64,000 nt of DNA, taken from assembly GCF_030272615.1 (NCBI RefSeq), contig NC_081406.1:213442997-213506996 (forward strand). Reading direction: 5' to 3'. The notes below the pieces were generated by a model. That model was given only the letters and a program-made list of their open reading frames with translations, was not told the DNA's origin and searched no databases. Below, piece after piece: positions 35,819 through 48,617 of this stretch. How positions within the stretch are numbered: the stretch's first letter is position 1; every line of letters begins with the position of its first letter. Source of the stretch: Cryptomeria japonica. Its lineage: Eukaryota > Streptophyta > Pinopsida > Cupressales > Cupressaceae. A program made the translations under genes and the position numbers.

Positions 35819-38645
35819 TCCATCTTATACATGCATTATATCCGTAAGAACTTTAACTACTGCATCATTATCATCTTATTGAAATTACCATATTTAACTA
35901 CTACATCATTATCATCTTATGAAAATTCCTAAACACATAGCATTACACAAATCATTTAACCTTTAATATCCATGAACACCTAGTTACTCAAGTATAGATC
36001 AATGTTATTGTTTTCATCTATCTATCAAAAATTCCATAGCATAACATAATACTATCCATCACATGAGTGTAATACAACTCAAGTACAAATAAACTAATCC
36101 ATTTTTATGATTACTTTTAAACTCATACAAGCATCTACTACATCATGAATTATCCATAGATCAATACTTTACTCTAACAACAAGTCCTATTACAACTTCT
36201 TTCTCAAATACATGATAGTACAATATAAGAATACATCATCTATTCTACATTAATATTGCTTTGAGATACAATGTATTCTTTTTCATGAACATAGAAAACG
36301 AATTCCAAGGTGCAATCTCATGAAGAATCTGATCCATGAACACAACACCAAGGAGAGTGTCCTAATGGAAGAAGGCAATCAACCACCTGACCATGTTGAA
36401 CCAATCGAGGAACCACCACTCATGCTAGGAGATGAAAAAGGTTCCAAAACACACTCATGACCTAATATGGCACCTATCAATCAAAGGATACATCAAGACT
36501 CAACAAGATTCCAATCAAGAGATCACAACACAAAACTGCATCACAAGGTTGAAATCATCAAGAGAACCTCCAAAGGCACAATCAACAAAGAAAAGCATAT
36601 GAACAATGGAATCAAGTAGGGAAAGATTTTCATCACATACTATCCTCACAATAGAAGGGGCCAAGCCTCACCCTGATAGTCATGTGGATCCATCTCAAAA
36701 TTAGAGCCATTCAAGGGAGATTGGTTTACCGCTACAACGGTCTTCTCAAACTCATCTCGAGCATGCACGCTTCTAGGGATATGAGGAGGGGCACACAATT
36801 ACTTATTATCTTGTTTAATTAATTTCCTAATACCCAAAACCCACTAATCAATTGTTTAAGTTATCTCTTGCAATTATAACAAACCCTTCATGTGGTTCTA
36901 ATAAGTCTAGACCCCCTCCTAGAGGCCTAATGTTGAAGACCCTAGTCCAGACATGCAAGGGCCCACTCTCCCTATCATGAACTAATAACATAGGGTGAAA
37001 TTACATATCCATTACACATATAACATCATCATGAAGGCCATCAAAGATACAATAACAATCTCAACAAAATGAGCACTAACTGAGCAAAGAGGACTCATGA
37101 AACAAACTCAAGGAAGAAGGCCTTCACAAATGCAACATTGAAGATCAACCAATCATGAAAGTAAACCATAAAAGAGATTAAAATAGAATCATATCCTCAA
37201 CAATGAGGCATAACACATCCCACTAGAGTCACATAAACAACCCCTCAACAGTAGGGCATTCTCCCTCTCGTCGAAGCATCAAATCATATAGGAACACCAC
37301 AACGATAAGGTATGAACCCTCTTACCAAAGAACATGAAACATAATAAGAGATAAAAATACATCATAACCACATCTGAAAAATGCTAATACATACTGCACA
37401 AGCCTATGGAGTACTCACACAGACCAAAGATGCACTCAAACAAGCCAAAAAATGACTTTCCGAGACCCTCAGGACAACTTAGCATTCCTGAAACCTAGGG
37501 TAGCATTCTTGGTAGGTATGGTAATGTTTTTGGCATGTATGGTAGCATTTCTAGTTAGTATGATGGCATTTGTTTTTCTCTAGGGTGGTGTTTCTGGTCA
37601 ATATGGTTGAATCTACAAATCAGGGCCTCAACTCTCCTAGTCAGTTTGACAGAGCATATGGTACAAATAGTGGCATTCCTGGAATGTATGATGGAATTCC
37701 TCATATGTAGGATGGCAATTATGGTAGTTTGCATGGCATTTATGGTAAAAGTGTAGAGATCAATTCATTACAAAGGCATATGGCTTAGGAGGGGTCTCAG
37801 AAATACTTAGGGGTATAAAATGACCCTCATACCAAACACAGGAGGTCTGAAACATCAAAATATGATCATAGACCAGCAACATAATCATCTCATGCTTCCT
37901 AGTAAAACAAATAAAAGAAAATCTCTCTCCCACTGATCAAAAACTAAGAAATGTGAAGCCTAGACCACAAGGGAGAGGAAGAGAAAAGTAGTAAACAACA
38001 ATTAATGACTCAAGAAAACAATACAAGATATAAAAGCATCCAAACAAGTAGAAGGAAGAGTCTCCACTCCCTCAAAGAAGTCACGGTAAAAACACAGTAA
38101 TTCACAAAGAACTCAGAAAGCCAAATCTGCACTTTCCCCATTCCAAACTTGCAGAACAACTTAAATTCACTACTGAAGATTGTTTCCACATTCAAATCAC
38201 ACTCCAAGAGAAAATTCAATTCAAAATTTATAGACACGGAGAAGACAATATTTTCCAGAAATTGAATGCAAAAGTAGAGCCACCAACTTGCAAATCGCAA
38301 AACCAAAATTGAAGAAGAAATCTGAAAATGTCAAGCCTTCCAAAATCCAAATCACAATCCAAATTCCAAATCCAATTCCAAATTCCTCTTGCAAAGATAT
38401 GTCGGATGATCAACCCGTGCATAGACTAGCAAGTCAAAATAAATAGAAAAATTAAATTTAAGACTATAGTTTTCTCGACCAATAGAAAAATTCCAAAAAA
38501 CATATATCTTACTTACCTTTACAAAGTTCGAAAAAGGCATAATATAAATATATATTTTTCTTACCTACCCAACCAAGCCGGCCAATCAAAAATAAAAGTA
38601 AGTAGAAATAAATCAAGTTCAATTATTTAGTACAAATATGACAAT
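35819..38645. other. Old repeat, probably part of the gypsy 3' LTR or L0
   Basis: It joins 14750 on the left (LARD removed) and 56589 on the right (LINE-B removed). Since 56589-57702 is the right end of a gypsy LTR, at least the right part of this stretch should be the same LTR. I could not find its left boundary. A near-repeat of about 36 bp (TTAACTACTRCATCATTATC) lies at 35847-35925. A 31-codon frame at 36365 (MEEGNQPPDH and following) and a Gly/Tyr-repeat-like stretch at 37490-37760 are the only hints of coding. Confidence 0.45.
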
Positions 38646-38658
38646 AAATTGGGGAATA
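38646..38658. repeat. LINE-B target-site duplication, left copy
   Basis: AAATTGGGGAATA recurs at 56576-56588 just after the LINE-B A-rich tail. A 13-bp duplication fits L1-type target-primed integration. Confidence 0.85.
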
Positions 38659-38670
38659 TAGAAATAAGAA

Positions 38671-40698
38671 GCAATGTGTGCGATGTGAAAAAATACATCT
38701 CTGCATGCGAAAAATAGATGCAATGCATCGACATCTACTTTCAAGTGCTCTTATCTACCACGAGGAAATTACAGCGGTTCTACTAATCGATTTTTTGTTT
38801 TGGCTAATAACTCCGGGACTGAGGATCTTGGTAGAGTCATTTCACAGACCTGTGATCAAGAGGCCTTCTTTGCAAAAACAAAATACTCTTTGGGTATTGC
38901 GGCTAGGGCTCCCCCTCCTCTTTACAAAGGCTAGGATCAAGATTGGCATTTGGTTAGTCGCAGAAGGGCATTAGGGCAACCAAATGGCCTCAAAAGGATT
39001 TCCAATCACTGTCAGGAGGAGGGTTTTGTAAAACCTAACTAGCCAAAGAGTTCCTCTGCTTGCTACATTCCTCCTCGAAAATCCCTGGGCAAATTATCAA
39101 AGGATATGGAAACCTTTGGCCATCACAATTCTAAGGAAATTAAGCACCCTATGTCGGATCTACCTTCAAATTCCCTAGCAACTCCTAACATGTTGGTCAT
39201 TGAAACTGATAAGTATACTCAGGCTAGGTATCAAATGCATTGCAGTGATAGAATGATCTTTGCTCAGTGGAAAGGCTGGGGGATCCCGTCGGAACAAATT
39301 GCTAACTAGGTGTCATCCTCCTTCAATAACTAGGTAAAAATTGACATCCTTCCTGATAATTTCTTAGCTATTGAATGTGGTAATCAGAATCTTAGAAATT
39401 CATTTCTTAATGAGGATATATTAAAATTTAAAGGTCTAGGGTTTGATTGCTGGGAATGGTAACCTCTCTTTCTCCCATCTCAATTCAATTCCTACATGGT
39501 TAATAAAGCAATTTCACTTGATAAATTCCTTGTAGAACTACACAATAATGATTTTTAAAGAATAATAGGCAACAAAATAGGTAAATTTGTAAAAGTAAAA
39601 AAATCAGCCCTAAGCTTCTTTAACCAGCTCTTAATAGTTAAAATGAATATTAACATTAAATCTTTAGAGCCTATAACTCTGAAATGTGATAAATCTTGTT
39701 TAACCCTAGAATTAACCTTTTATAATGGTCCTTTTGAAGATTCTATGCCAAGGAAGATCCCCTCCGAGAAACCTTTCCCTGTATCGTTGCTCAAGTCTAA
39801 TGGCACTCCATTCAGATTCGTGGAAGGAGGGGGTTTTACCCTAGAGGGCTATAAGACTGATATTAACCCTAATCATCTTACCTCTAACCTATATCCTCAT
39901 AGCTCCCCTGTTAAGCCCTCTCACTCCCCTCTTCCTTCACTACTAACTATAAATTCTCCTATAGCTGACTCTCTTTTGGGAGATCAAGATCTAGAAGATG
40001 GTGAAATCAATGAGGTTATCCCCCAGTGAAAGAGAATCTTGACAAGACAAATTTGTCATCATCTAGCTCTCTCTTATTCCACCAGAGAATTTGAGTCCCT
40101 TGGGGTCTCCTCCTTTAATGGAACTAATTTCCTCTGAGCAATCAGCAGAGCTAGATAGGCTTTCCCTAGATCAGGATTGGCATCCTTATAGGGTCAACCA
40201 ATCTCTCTAGTCTCAAGTATGGAGGGATTTGAGGAGGAAGAGGTTTTCCCTCCATCTCTGAAGGTTGTTTCTGATGCAATTGTAGAATTAGAGAATGATT
40301 GAGTGGCTAGGGAAGTTAAAATCATTGCCAATTTTGTAGGGGAAGAAGTAGTAAATGACCTCATGGACCTAATGGTTGATGAAATCTATGATGATGAGGA
40401 GTTGGAAAGACAAAGGGATTTCCTTGTCAAAAATATAATGGATGTTATGAGAGTCAACTTAGAAATAGATGAACTCTTTGTAGAATTAGATAACTTAGAA
40501 AATGATAACCCAAATATTCTAGGCATTCTCAGCTCTAATAGAAGCAAAGACTCTCCTAACTATGCTAAACACAGTAAAAGAAGAGGTAGGAGATCCCTTG
40601 CTGAACTAAGATCAAAGGATGGAGAAGCTAAGGGTCACTCTAAAATATCTACTCTTTTTAATGCAAGGGAGGGGAATTTCCTCCCCACAGAGCCATGA
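38671..40698 (+). pseudogene. LINE-B ORF1 (DUF4283-like, gag-like RNA-binding protein)
   Basis: One frame runs about 675 codons with a few stops: MCAM-stop at the start, then GNYSGSTNRFFVLANNSG. The DUF4283-like core is at about 39230-39860: AQWKGWGIPSEQIAN, VKIDILPDNFLAIECG, LKFKGLGFDCWEW, RIIGNKIGKFVKV, then FVEGGGFTLEGY. The C-terminal part is acidic (EEVVNDLMDLMVDEIYDDEE) and ends with a basic RRGRRS stretch. Several stops stand where Trp is expected (AN-stop-VSSSF, FNN-stop-VKID). Its TGA (40696-40698) overlaps the ORF2 ATG (40695-40697). ORF1 proteins of L1-like elements bind the element RNA. No CCHC knuckle was seen. Confidence 0.8.
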
Positions 40699-41822
40699 AA
40701 ATCATAACTTGGAATGTTAGGGGTCTGAATGCCCCTAACAAACAATGCATCTTAAAGTGTTGCATCTTTGATTCTAAACCAAATATAATGTTAATCCAAG
40801 AAACCAAAATGAACTCCTTGGATATAGCCCTTTTTGAAAAAACACTAGGTGTAAGACAACTAAAACACTCCCCTGCAACAAGGGCCTCAGGGGGTTTATC
40901 CATCATTTGGGACTCTAGATTCATCTCGTTTACACCTTTAGAGATTAAGAAAAATTGGATGGGAGGAGAAGTAGTAAGTTATAAAAATAACCTAAGATTC
41001 AAATTGATTAACGTTTACGGTCCTATCCAAAATAGGGATAAGGCTAGGGTGTGGATGGAATTGGAGTCTTTCCTAAGAAGTTTCCCAAATGATGTATGCA
41101 TCATTGGGGGAGATTTCAATGCTATCACTAAGGTAGCTGAAAAAAGAGGAGGTAGCAACAAACTTCCTCCAGCGGCTATAGATTTCAATCATTGGATCAA
41201 TAGGAACTCCCTATTGGAAATCTAGATGGCAGATAATGCCTTCACCTGGAACAACAGAAGGCTTGGTTTCTGTAACATTGTTGAGAAACTAGACATGTTC
41301 TTTATCCATGGAGGGCTCTCCGAGCTTAACTTTACCATGAATGTAGAATCCCTCCCTTTAGCAGGATCTAACCATTTCCCACTTCAACTAATCTTATTAT
41401 CTAACCACTCCCCTAAAAAATGTCCCTTCAAATTTGAGAGCATGTGGTTTAGAGATGATAACTTTTTTAACTTAATTGAGAACTGGTGGAAAAGCTCTAT
41501 TTTCTCTAGTTCGAAGATGTTTATTATCACAAGCAAGTTAAAGCTTGTCAAAAGGAAGCTCTTAGAATGGAACAGGACTAATTTTGGAAATATTTTCGAT
41601 AAAAAAATCCTAATAGAAAATGATCTTAAGAATGTTAACATTAAGGTTCTTGAGAAGGGGATGGATGAACATCTCTTCCTCAAAGAAAAGGCTCTACTCT
41701 CTGAGTATGAAAAGACACTCTCAAATGAAGAGATCTTTTGGAAACAAAAATTGAGGGAGACTTGGTTGAGTGATGGGGACCAAAATACTAAGTTTTTCCA
41801 CAATACTACTCAGCAGAGGTGA
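40695..41822 (+). pseudogene. LINE-B ORF2, endonuclease domain
   Basis: The start MKIITWNVRGLNAPNK is the canonical opening of plant LINE ORF2. Motifs in order are MLIQETKMNS, RASGGLSIIW, KLINVYGP, CIIGGDFNAITK (about 41100), AFTWNN, EKLDMFFIH, SNHFPLQL (about 41370) and FKFESMWFRD. One in-frame TAG at 41223 interrupts it. After DGDQNTKFFHNTT the frame closes at 41820, and a frameshift before 42011 leads to the RT. The chosen ATG overlaps the ORF1 stop as ATGA. Confidence 0.9.
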
Positions 41823-43543
41823 TGGGTCAATCGAATTTCTAAAATTAAGAATTGCCAGGGCTCCATCCTATCTGAACCAGATGATGTTGCCTCTGAGGAA
41901 GCAAGGTTTTTGATAAAATCTTAAACAATATTGAAGGCTCCAACCTCAGAGGCCAACTCAATATTATCAAGAATCTTCCAAAACTAATTAATGATGACCA
42001 CAACAAAATCTTGTCAAAGAAATTCTCTGAGGAGGAGGTTAAATTTGTCCTTATGAAGATGAATCTCAATAAGGCCCTAGGCCCAGATGGCTTTCCCACT
42101 AGCTTTTTCCAAAAATGTTGGGTTTTTATGGGGACAGAGATCATGGATGCCTTAGAAGGTATTAGGAACTTTGGTAAGATTCACAAAGAAATCAACAATA
42201 CCTTCTTAGCTCTCATCCCCAAAAAAGAGAATCTTGAAAGCTTTAATGACTTCAGACCAATAGCACTTTGCAACACTCTATACAAACTCTTAACCAAAAC
42301 CCTAGCAGCTAGACTCCATAATCTTCTCCCCATTATCATTAGTGAAGAACAAACCAGCTTCATAGCAAATAGATCAATCTATGATGGGGTTATTATAGGC
42401 CAAGAATCCATTCATTCGGTCCAGCTCAACAGGGCCCCAAGTATGCTAGTCAAATTAGACATAATCAAAGCTTACGACAAAGTTGATTGGTGCTTCCTAT
42501 GCAAATACTTGGAGGCCTTTGGATTTTCCAAATCCTGGATCAACCTAATCTTTGAATGTATATCCACCCCCAAATTCTCGATCTTGGTTAATGGCTCCCC
42601 AGAAAGTTTCTTCAGCAGCTCAAGAGGGCTCAGGCAAGGAGATCCTATGTCTCCCTTCCTCTTCATCATCATGGTTGAAGCCCTAGGTAGATCCATCTCT
42701 AAGGCCAAAGAGGAAGGTGGGATCCAAGGAATCCCCATTACCAGCAGCCTCCCTCCCTTTATGCACCAGCAATTTATCGACGACACAATGCTTTTTGGGC
42801 AGGGAAGTGTAAAGGAAGCGAGAGCCTTCAAAGGCATCCTTAATTCCTATATGCTAGCCTTAGGTCAAGAGGTGAATCTGGCCATTTCTATAGTTTTTAT
42901 ATTCAACATAGAACCCTCCTTAGGAAAAGTGATAAGCAATGTCGTGGAGATTAGTGAAGGAACTCTTCCTTGCAAATACCTAGGCATTCCCCTTGACAAG
43001 GGTAGAAAACCCTCAAAATTATGGGACAACTTGGTGGATAAAATCAAGTCCAGGATTAACACTTGGAAAAAAAAATGGCTCTCATCTACAGGTAGAGCAA
43101 CCTTGGTTAGATCGGTCTTGTCAGCTATGCCCATTTACCAGCTCTCCTGTCAACATTTATCTTCTTCTAAACTTGCAGAGCTCAATAAGCATCTCAGGAC
43201 TTTCTTTTGGCAAGGTGCTAATGACAATCATAAAATATCACTCATATCCTAGGACAATATATGCAAACCTAAAGAAGAGGGAGGAGTTGGCGTTAAAAAC
43301 CTTCATGATCAAGGCAAATCCTTGGGTACCAAGTTGGTCTGGAGGATATTCAGAACCCCCTACCTCAAATGGGCTTGCTTGCTGCACCACAAATACCTTA
43401 ATGGAGGGAATCCTATCCAAATCTTTAGAGAAACTAATCCTCCCAGAGGATCCTGCCTATGGAATTTTATGATAGACTGTAGGAGTATTATCTCAGACGG
43501 ACTTACTTGGAACCTGGGGTCTAGGGATAAAGCTCTTTTCTAG
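41823..43543 (+). pseudogene. LINE-B ORF2, reverse transcriptase domain
   Basis: Motifs are NKALGPDGFPTSFFQKCW (about 42068), DFRPIALCNTLYKLLTKTL (about 42250), QTSFIANRSIYDGVIIGQE, motif A KLDIIKAYDKVDW (about 42450), motif B RQGDPMSPFLFIIMVEALGR (about 42633) and motif C FIDDTMLFGQGS (about 42775). The thumb STGRATLVRSVLSAMPIYQLS follows. The catalytic aspartates (LDxxKAYD and FIDD) are intact, unlike in LINE-A. A TAG at 43250 is read through in the same frame to at least 43543. The region 41823-42010 is frameshifted linker. Confidence 0.9.
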
Positions 43544-44889
43544 TCAGATTCATGGGGTGGATATAAGGCTATTGATAATATCCATGACTCTGGTGCTACT
43601 CATATCCTTCTTGAATCTCATAGAGGACCCCTGTTAAACAACTATATCTCCCCTTCAGAGGATGGGGCTGGTTGGTAGTGGATCAAGAAGGAAGATGAGG
43701 ATATCCCAGTGAGGGATAAACAAAAACTTATGGCAATTCTTAAATCAAGGAACATTGCCTTAGGTCAGAATGAGGAAAAGCTCATTTGGGATGGCTCCCT
43801 AATAGGAGAATACAACTCCAAGGATGGGTACTCTCTCATCTCCAATTCGTTTATAAGACCTAAGACTGAGCTTCCCTTGAAACTTTGCTAGGCTAAATAC
43901 TGTCTAAGGCAGGTATCTTCTCCTAGCTTGAGGTTCAGAACAAGCTCCTAACTATGGACAAATTTAGAAGAAAGGGGTATGAGGGCCCTAGTAGATTTCC
44001 TCTTTGCGAGGTAGATGAGGAAGACACCAATCATATCCTCCTTAACTGCCCCTCTGCTCACAAATGTTGGATTTGGTTCACCAACAAACTTGAATGGTCC
44101 ATGACCTTCCCTCACACCATCTTTGGAATGCTCAAGGCTTGGCCTCTCCTCAGGTGTAGTTGTCTCTTTGAAGGTTTATGGACAGCTCTTCCTTCTTCCA
44201 TTATGTGGGAACTATGGAAGGAGAGAAATAGACGTCTCTTTAAAAATGAAAAACTAGAGGTTCCTAGAATCATTAATAGGATAGAGTCAGCTATCACTGA
44301 GCTCATGAACAACCGGCTGTCATCAAGAACATTGAAGAATGCTTTTATCACTTATTGGGATGAAAAGATGAAAAAATTATGGGAAGGCTTATCCTTTCCT
44401 CCCTTTGTAGGTGATGGTCTTATTGCAAGTCTTTGATCAAGGGATGCATGCAGATGGCATCACCCAGGTGAAGGTTGTGTGAAGCTAAACTTTGATGGGG
44501 CATCCCATGGCAACCCAAGGAAAGCAAGGATAGGTTGTGTTGTTCATAATTGGGAAGGCAAGGAACTAGCAATCCTTGCCTCTCCGATTGGCATCAACAC
44601 CAACAATTGAGCAGAACTTATGGCCGTGGTGGAGGGTTTGCATTTATGTAGGAAACTAGGAGTTAAGAACTTGGAAATTGAAGGAGATTCAGCTATAATT
44701 GTCAATGCTCTGAGGAAAGGTAGTATGCCTAATTGGAGACTAAATACTTTGCTATCAAAAGCTCTTGACTTGTGCAGAGATTTTGATAGGTTCACAATCA
44801 ATCATATTTATAGGAAGGGCAATAAAAGAGTGGATGATTTGGCCAACTTGGGAGCCGATGGCATCAATCTCCTATTTGTGCCACCTTAA
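43544..44889 (+). pseudogene. LINE-B ORF2, zinc-binding region and RNase H
   Basis: After broken linker (43544-43953, with a usable piece at 43709-43891) the zinc-binding motif reads FPLCEVDEEDTNHILLNCP with HKCWIWF at about 44000-44080. RNase H begins KLNFDGASHGNP at about 44480. NTN-stop-AELMAVVEG lies at about 44600, with TGA for a probable Arg codon. LEIEGDSAIIVNAL and the last acidic motif KGNKRVDDLANLGAD follow. The four acidic positions are retained. The frame ends at 44889. Confidence 0.87.
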
Positions 44890-45303
44890 GGCAACCCCCT
44901 CTTTTGTTTTCATGTTCTAAGTGGTCGTTAGCATGTTTCTCTTGTCATCCCCTTATGTTTCTCTTGCCTAGACTTTGTTTTAACCCCCTTATTTATTCTT
45001 CATCCCGCCCCCTGTATTTACGTATAGATACTCAGACAAACATCCAGTTTAAATATCCCCATATATCTGATCTCCTAGACTTTAACTCAAGTAGTTAGGC
45101 TCAATCCATGGTCAGATATAATCATTAAAACACAAATCTCAATGATAGATTTTATTCCTTTCCTTCATATCCATTTAGTCTTCCTTCCTTTAGCCCAAGG
45201 AGAGGCCCCTCATCTAATATTTGTGTATATAATCTGGGAACTTTCATTTTTCAAACCCTCACCTTGATTCAGTCATCCATCCTCATATTCAGCCTCTCAT
45301 CGG

Positions 45304-45342
<39 letters not shown>

Positions 45343-45409
45343 GCAGGTTTTATCTTACATTCTTGTGGCCCAAGACCCTTTCATGAATTATCTGGGATAG
45401 ATAAGCACT
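44890..45409 (+). other. LINE-B 3' UTR, proximal part
   Basis: T/C-rich non-coding sequence directly after the RNase H stop, including a (CA)n(TA)n run at 45305-45342. No motif is visible. Confidence 0.6.
45305..45342. repeat. (CA)n(TA)n microsatellite
   Basis: A CA run passing into a TA run just before the tandem array. Confidence 0.9.
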
Positions 45410-48160
45410 CTCAATGCATGTATCCTTCTTTCATCAAAATACTATATTCAGTCACTATGGCGGTTCCCTCACTGATACCTATCTGTTAGCCATTGGGTTT
45501 TATTTCGAAGAAACCTCAGGCTTTGGTGACCTCCTTTATTTTTCCACCAAAAAAATTCTTCCATCAAAATTATCATGCCCTATTAGTGAATGGGTCTATT
45601 GTCTCACTAAAGCCTTTCTTTATCCTCCCTTATCATCCTCCACCAATAAAGTCGCATTGGTGAAATAATGCGTATTGGAGGCATTCCTTTTTGCTTCCTC
45701 GAAACCTATTTCCTCATTGATACCTTTTATCGATGTAGCCTCCTTTGGTTTGATTGACTTTATTCTTTTGATGAGAACATTCCTTTCGGTGAGTCCTTTT
45801 TATGTTACACCGAGGGTTCTATCTCCTTGAAGACCTTTTCCCATCGATAAAAACCATCTCCACTCTCCTCGATATCTTTTATCGATGGAATTACTATCTT
45901 CGATGAGTCTTTTCTAAAGTTCATCGGCATTTCCTTTCTTCGATGGCCCTTCTATATCAATGAGACATCGTTGGGTCTCATCAATATTATTTGAACCTGG
46001 ATATCTTAAATAGGATGGTTTTACACCCGCTTGATGACTTGTGGGCTACAATGGTATCTATTTTCAATCACTATGGTTGTTTCCTCACCAACACCTATCT
46101 GATATCCATTGGGTTTATGTCAAAGAAACCATGGGCTTTGGTGACCTCCTTTATTTTCTCCACCAAAACATTTCTTCCATCGAAATCATCATGCCCTATC
46201 AGTGAATGGCTCTATTGTCTCACTGAAGCCTTTCTTTTTCTTCCCTTATCATCTTCCACCGATAAAGTCACATCAGTGAAACCATGCGCATCAAAGGCAT
46301 GCCTTTTTGCCTCCTCGAAACCTATTTCCTCATTGATATCTTTTGTTGAAGTAGCCTTCTTTTGTCTAATTGACATTTTTCTTTTGATGAGAACATTCCT
46401 TTCGGTGAGTCCTTTTTATGTCACACCAATGGTACTATCTCCTCGTAGACCTTCCTGTTGATGAAAACCATCTCCGCTTTCCTTGATATCTTTTGTCGAT
46501 GGAATTTTTGTCCTCGATGAGTCTTTTTTGAAGTTGATTGGTGCTTCCTTTCTTCGATGGCCCTTCTATATCAATGAGACATTGTTGGATCTCATCAATA
46601 TTATTTGAACCCAAATATCTTAAATAAGATGCTATTATACCCGCTTGATGACTTGTGGGCTAAAGGTTGTCTCCTCACTGATACCTATCTGATATCCAGT
46701 GGGGTTTTATGTCAAAGAAACTGCTAGCTTTGGTGACCTCCTTTATTTTCTCTGCCAAAACACTTCTTCCATCAAAATGCCTTGTCGGTGAATGGATCTT
46801 TTTCCTCACTGAATCCTTTCTTTATCCTCCCTTAAAGTTGCATCAGTGAAACCATGCATATTGGAGGCATGCCTTTTAGCCTCCTCAAAACCTATTTCCT
46901 CATTGATATCTTTTATTGAGGTAGCCTCCTTTTGTCTAATCAACTTTATTCTTTCGATGAGAACATTCCTTTCGGTAAAAAGTCACACTAATGGTATTAT
47001 CTCCTTGTAGACCTCTCCAGTCGATGAAAACCATCCCCGCTTTCCTTGATATCTTTTGTCAATGGAATTTTTGTCTTCGATGAGTCTTTTCTGAAGTTCA
47101 TCAGTGCTTCCTTTCTTCAAGGGCCCTTCTATATCAATGAAGACATCATTGGGTCTCATTGATTTTATCACCGTCCCTTATCATCCTTCACTGATAAAGT
47201 TGCATCATTGAAACCATGCGTATTAGAGGCATGCCTTTTCACTTCCTCGAAACCTATTTTCTCATCGATATCTTTTATTGATGTAGCTTCCTTTTGTCTG
47301 ATCGACTTACTCTTTCGATGAGAGCATTCCTTTCAGTGATTATGTTACACCGATGGTACTATCCCCTCGAAACTCATTTCCCGTCAATAAAAACCATCTC
47401 TGCTTTCCTCAATATCTTTTATCGATGGAATTACTATCATCAATGAGTTTTTTCTAAAGTTCATCGGTGCTTCCTTTCTTTGATGGCCCTTCTATATCGA
47501 TGAGACATCGTTGGGTCCCATCGATATTATTTGAACCCAAATATCTTAAATAGGATTCTATTACACCCGCTTGATGACTTAAAGGCTACCATGGTATTAA
47601 TGAAAATGACAATTTATTTTAGCAATAGGGGGTTTTTTAATTTAACTTCACAGATAATCCTTCTTTCATTGAAATACTGTATTCATTCACTATGGTTATT
47701 TCCTCACTAATACCTATCTGATATCCATTAGGTTTTTATGTCAAAGAAACCCTGGGCTTCGATGACCTTTTTTCCACCAAAACACTTCTTCCATCAAAAT
47801 CATCATACCTTGTTGATGAATGGATCTATTGTCTCACCAAAGCCTTTTCTTTATCCTCCCTTATCATCTTCCACCGATAAAGGTGCATCGATGAAACCAT
47901 GCATATCAGAGGCATGCCTTTTAGCGTCCTCGATACCTATTTCCTCATTGATATCTTTATCGATGTAGCTTCCTTTTGTCTGATCGACATTACTCTTTCG
48001 ATGAGAACTTTCCTTTCGGTGAGCCCTATTTATGTTACACCAATGGTATTATCTTCTCAAAGTCCTTTCTCGTCGATGAAAACCATCTTCGCTTTCCTTG
48101 TTATCTTTTGACGATGGAATTTCTATCTTCAATGAGTCTTTTCTGAGGTTCATCGCCGCT
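45410..48160. repeat. Degenerate tandem array, units of about 360-680 bp
   Basis: The anchor CATTCCTTTCGGTGAG (or close variants) occurs at 45778, 46394, 46964, 47325 and 48008. That gives spacings of 616, 570, 361 and 683 bp. Each unit also carries TACCTATCTGATATCCATT, GCCCTTCTATATCAATGA and many TCGATGA/ATCGATGG words. The last unit is cut at about 48160. On the minus strand two inspected units give the same peptide in one frame, for example GPxKKGxxDELQKRLIED with SNSIDKRY or KNSIDKRY, and NEEIGFEEAKRxAS (see findings). It may belong to the LINE 3' UTR or be a separate insertion; I see no clear ends. Confidence 0.8.
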
Positions 48161-48612
48161 CTACTAGGGTAAGTTTTAAAACTAGAAGGAGGCAAGACCT
48201 TACATTAATGAGCATAGGTATATAAACATGTTGGCATATCTTGCTCCTGAATATATGTGATCATGGATATATAGGTATTTTTATTTATGTAGATATTGCC
48301 TTCTTTTAGGACTAACACTTACTGAGCTATCCTCATCTCTATTTTACCTTTTTCGGTCCCCTATTTTCTTGATGTTTTGCCTCTTGTTTTGTTCTTAAGA
48401 AGCTTTCAGGCTTTAATGTCTCTAGGTTGCTTTAACTTAGCCTCATAATCTTGTTAGGCTATGTATATTCATTAAGATGGTAGCTCCCCGCGATCTCTTT
48501 GTAGTCATTCTTATGGAATTTGCCTCGTTAATATTTATTGACTTTATGCTCTTCGATGGATAATAACTCTTGCATTATGTTCTGTAGATTTTTGAGACTA
48601 ATATTTTGAGTT
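48161..48612 (+). other. LINE-B 3' UTR between the array and the copia-type element
   Basis: T-rich non-coding sequence. No motif in either strand. It continues at 56107 after removal of the inserted element. Confidence 0.55.
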
Positions 48613-48617
48613 GTGTA

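Noticed and set aside
45410-48160. Repeat array considered as CRISPR-like or as a centromeric satellite
   Set aside because: Units are 360-680 bp and degenerate with no uniform spacers, and there are only five copies. A captured or 3' UTR array fits better.
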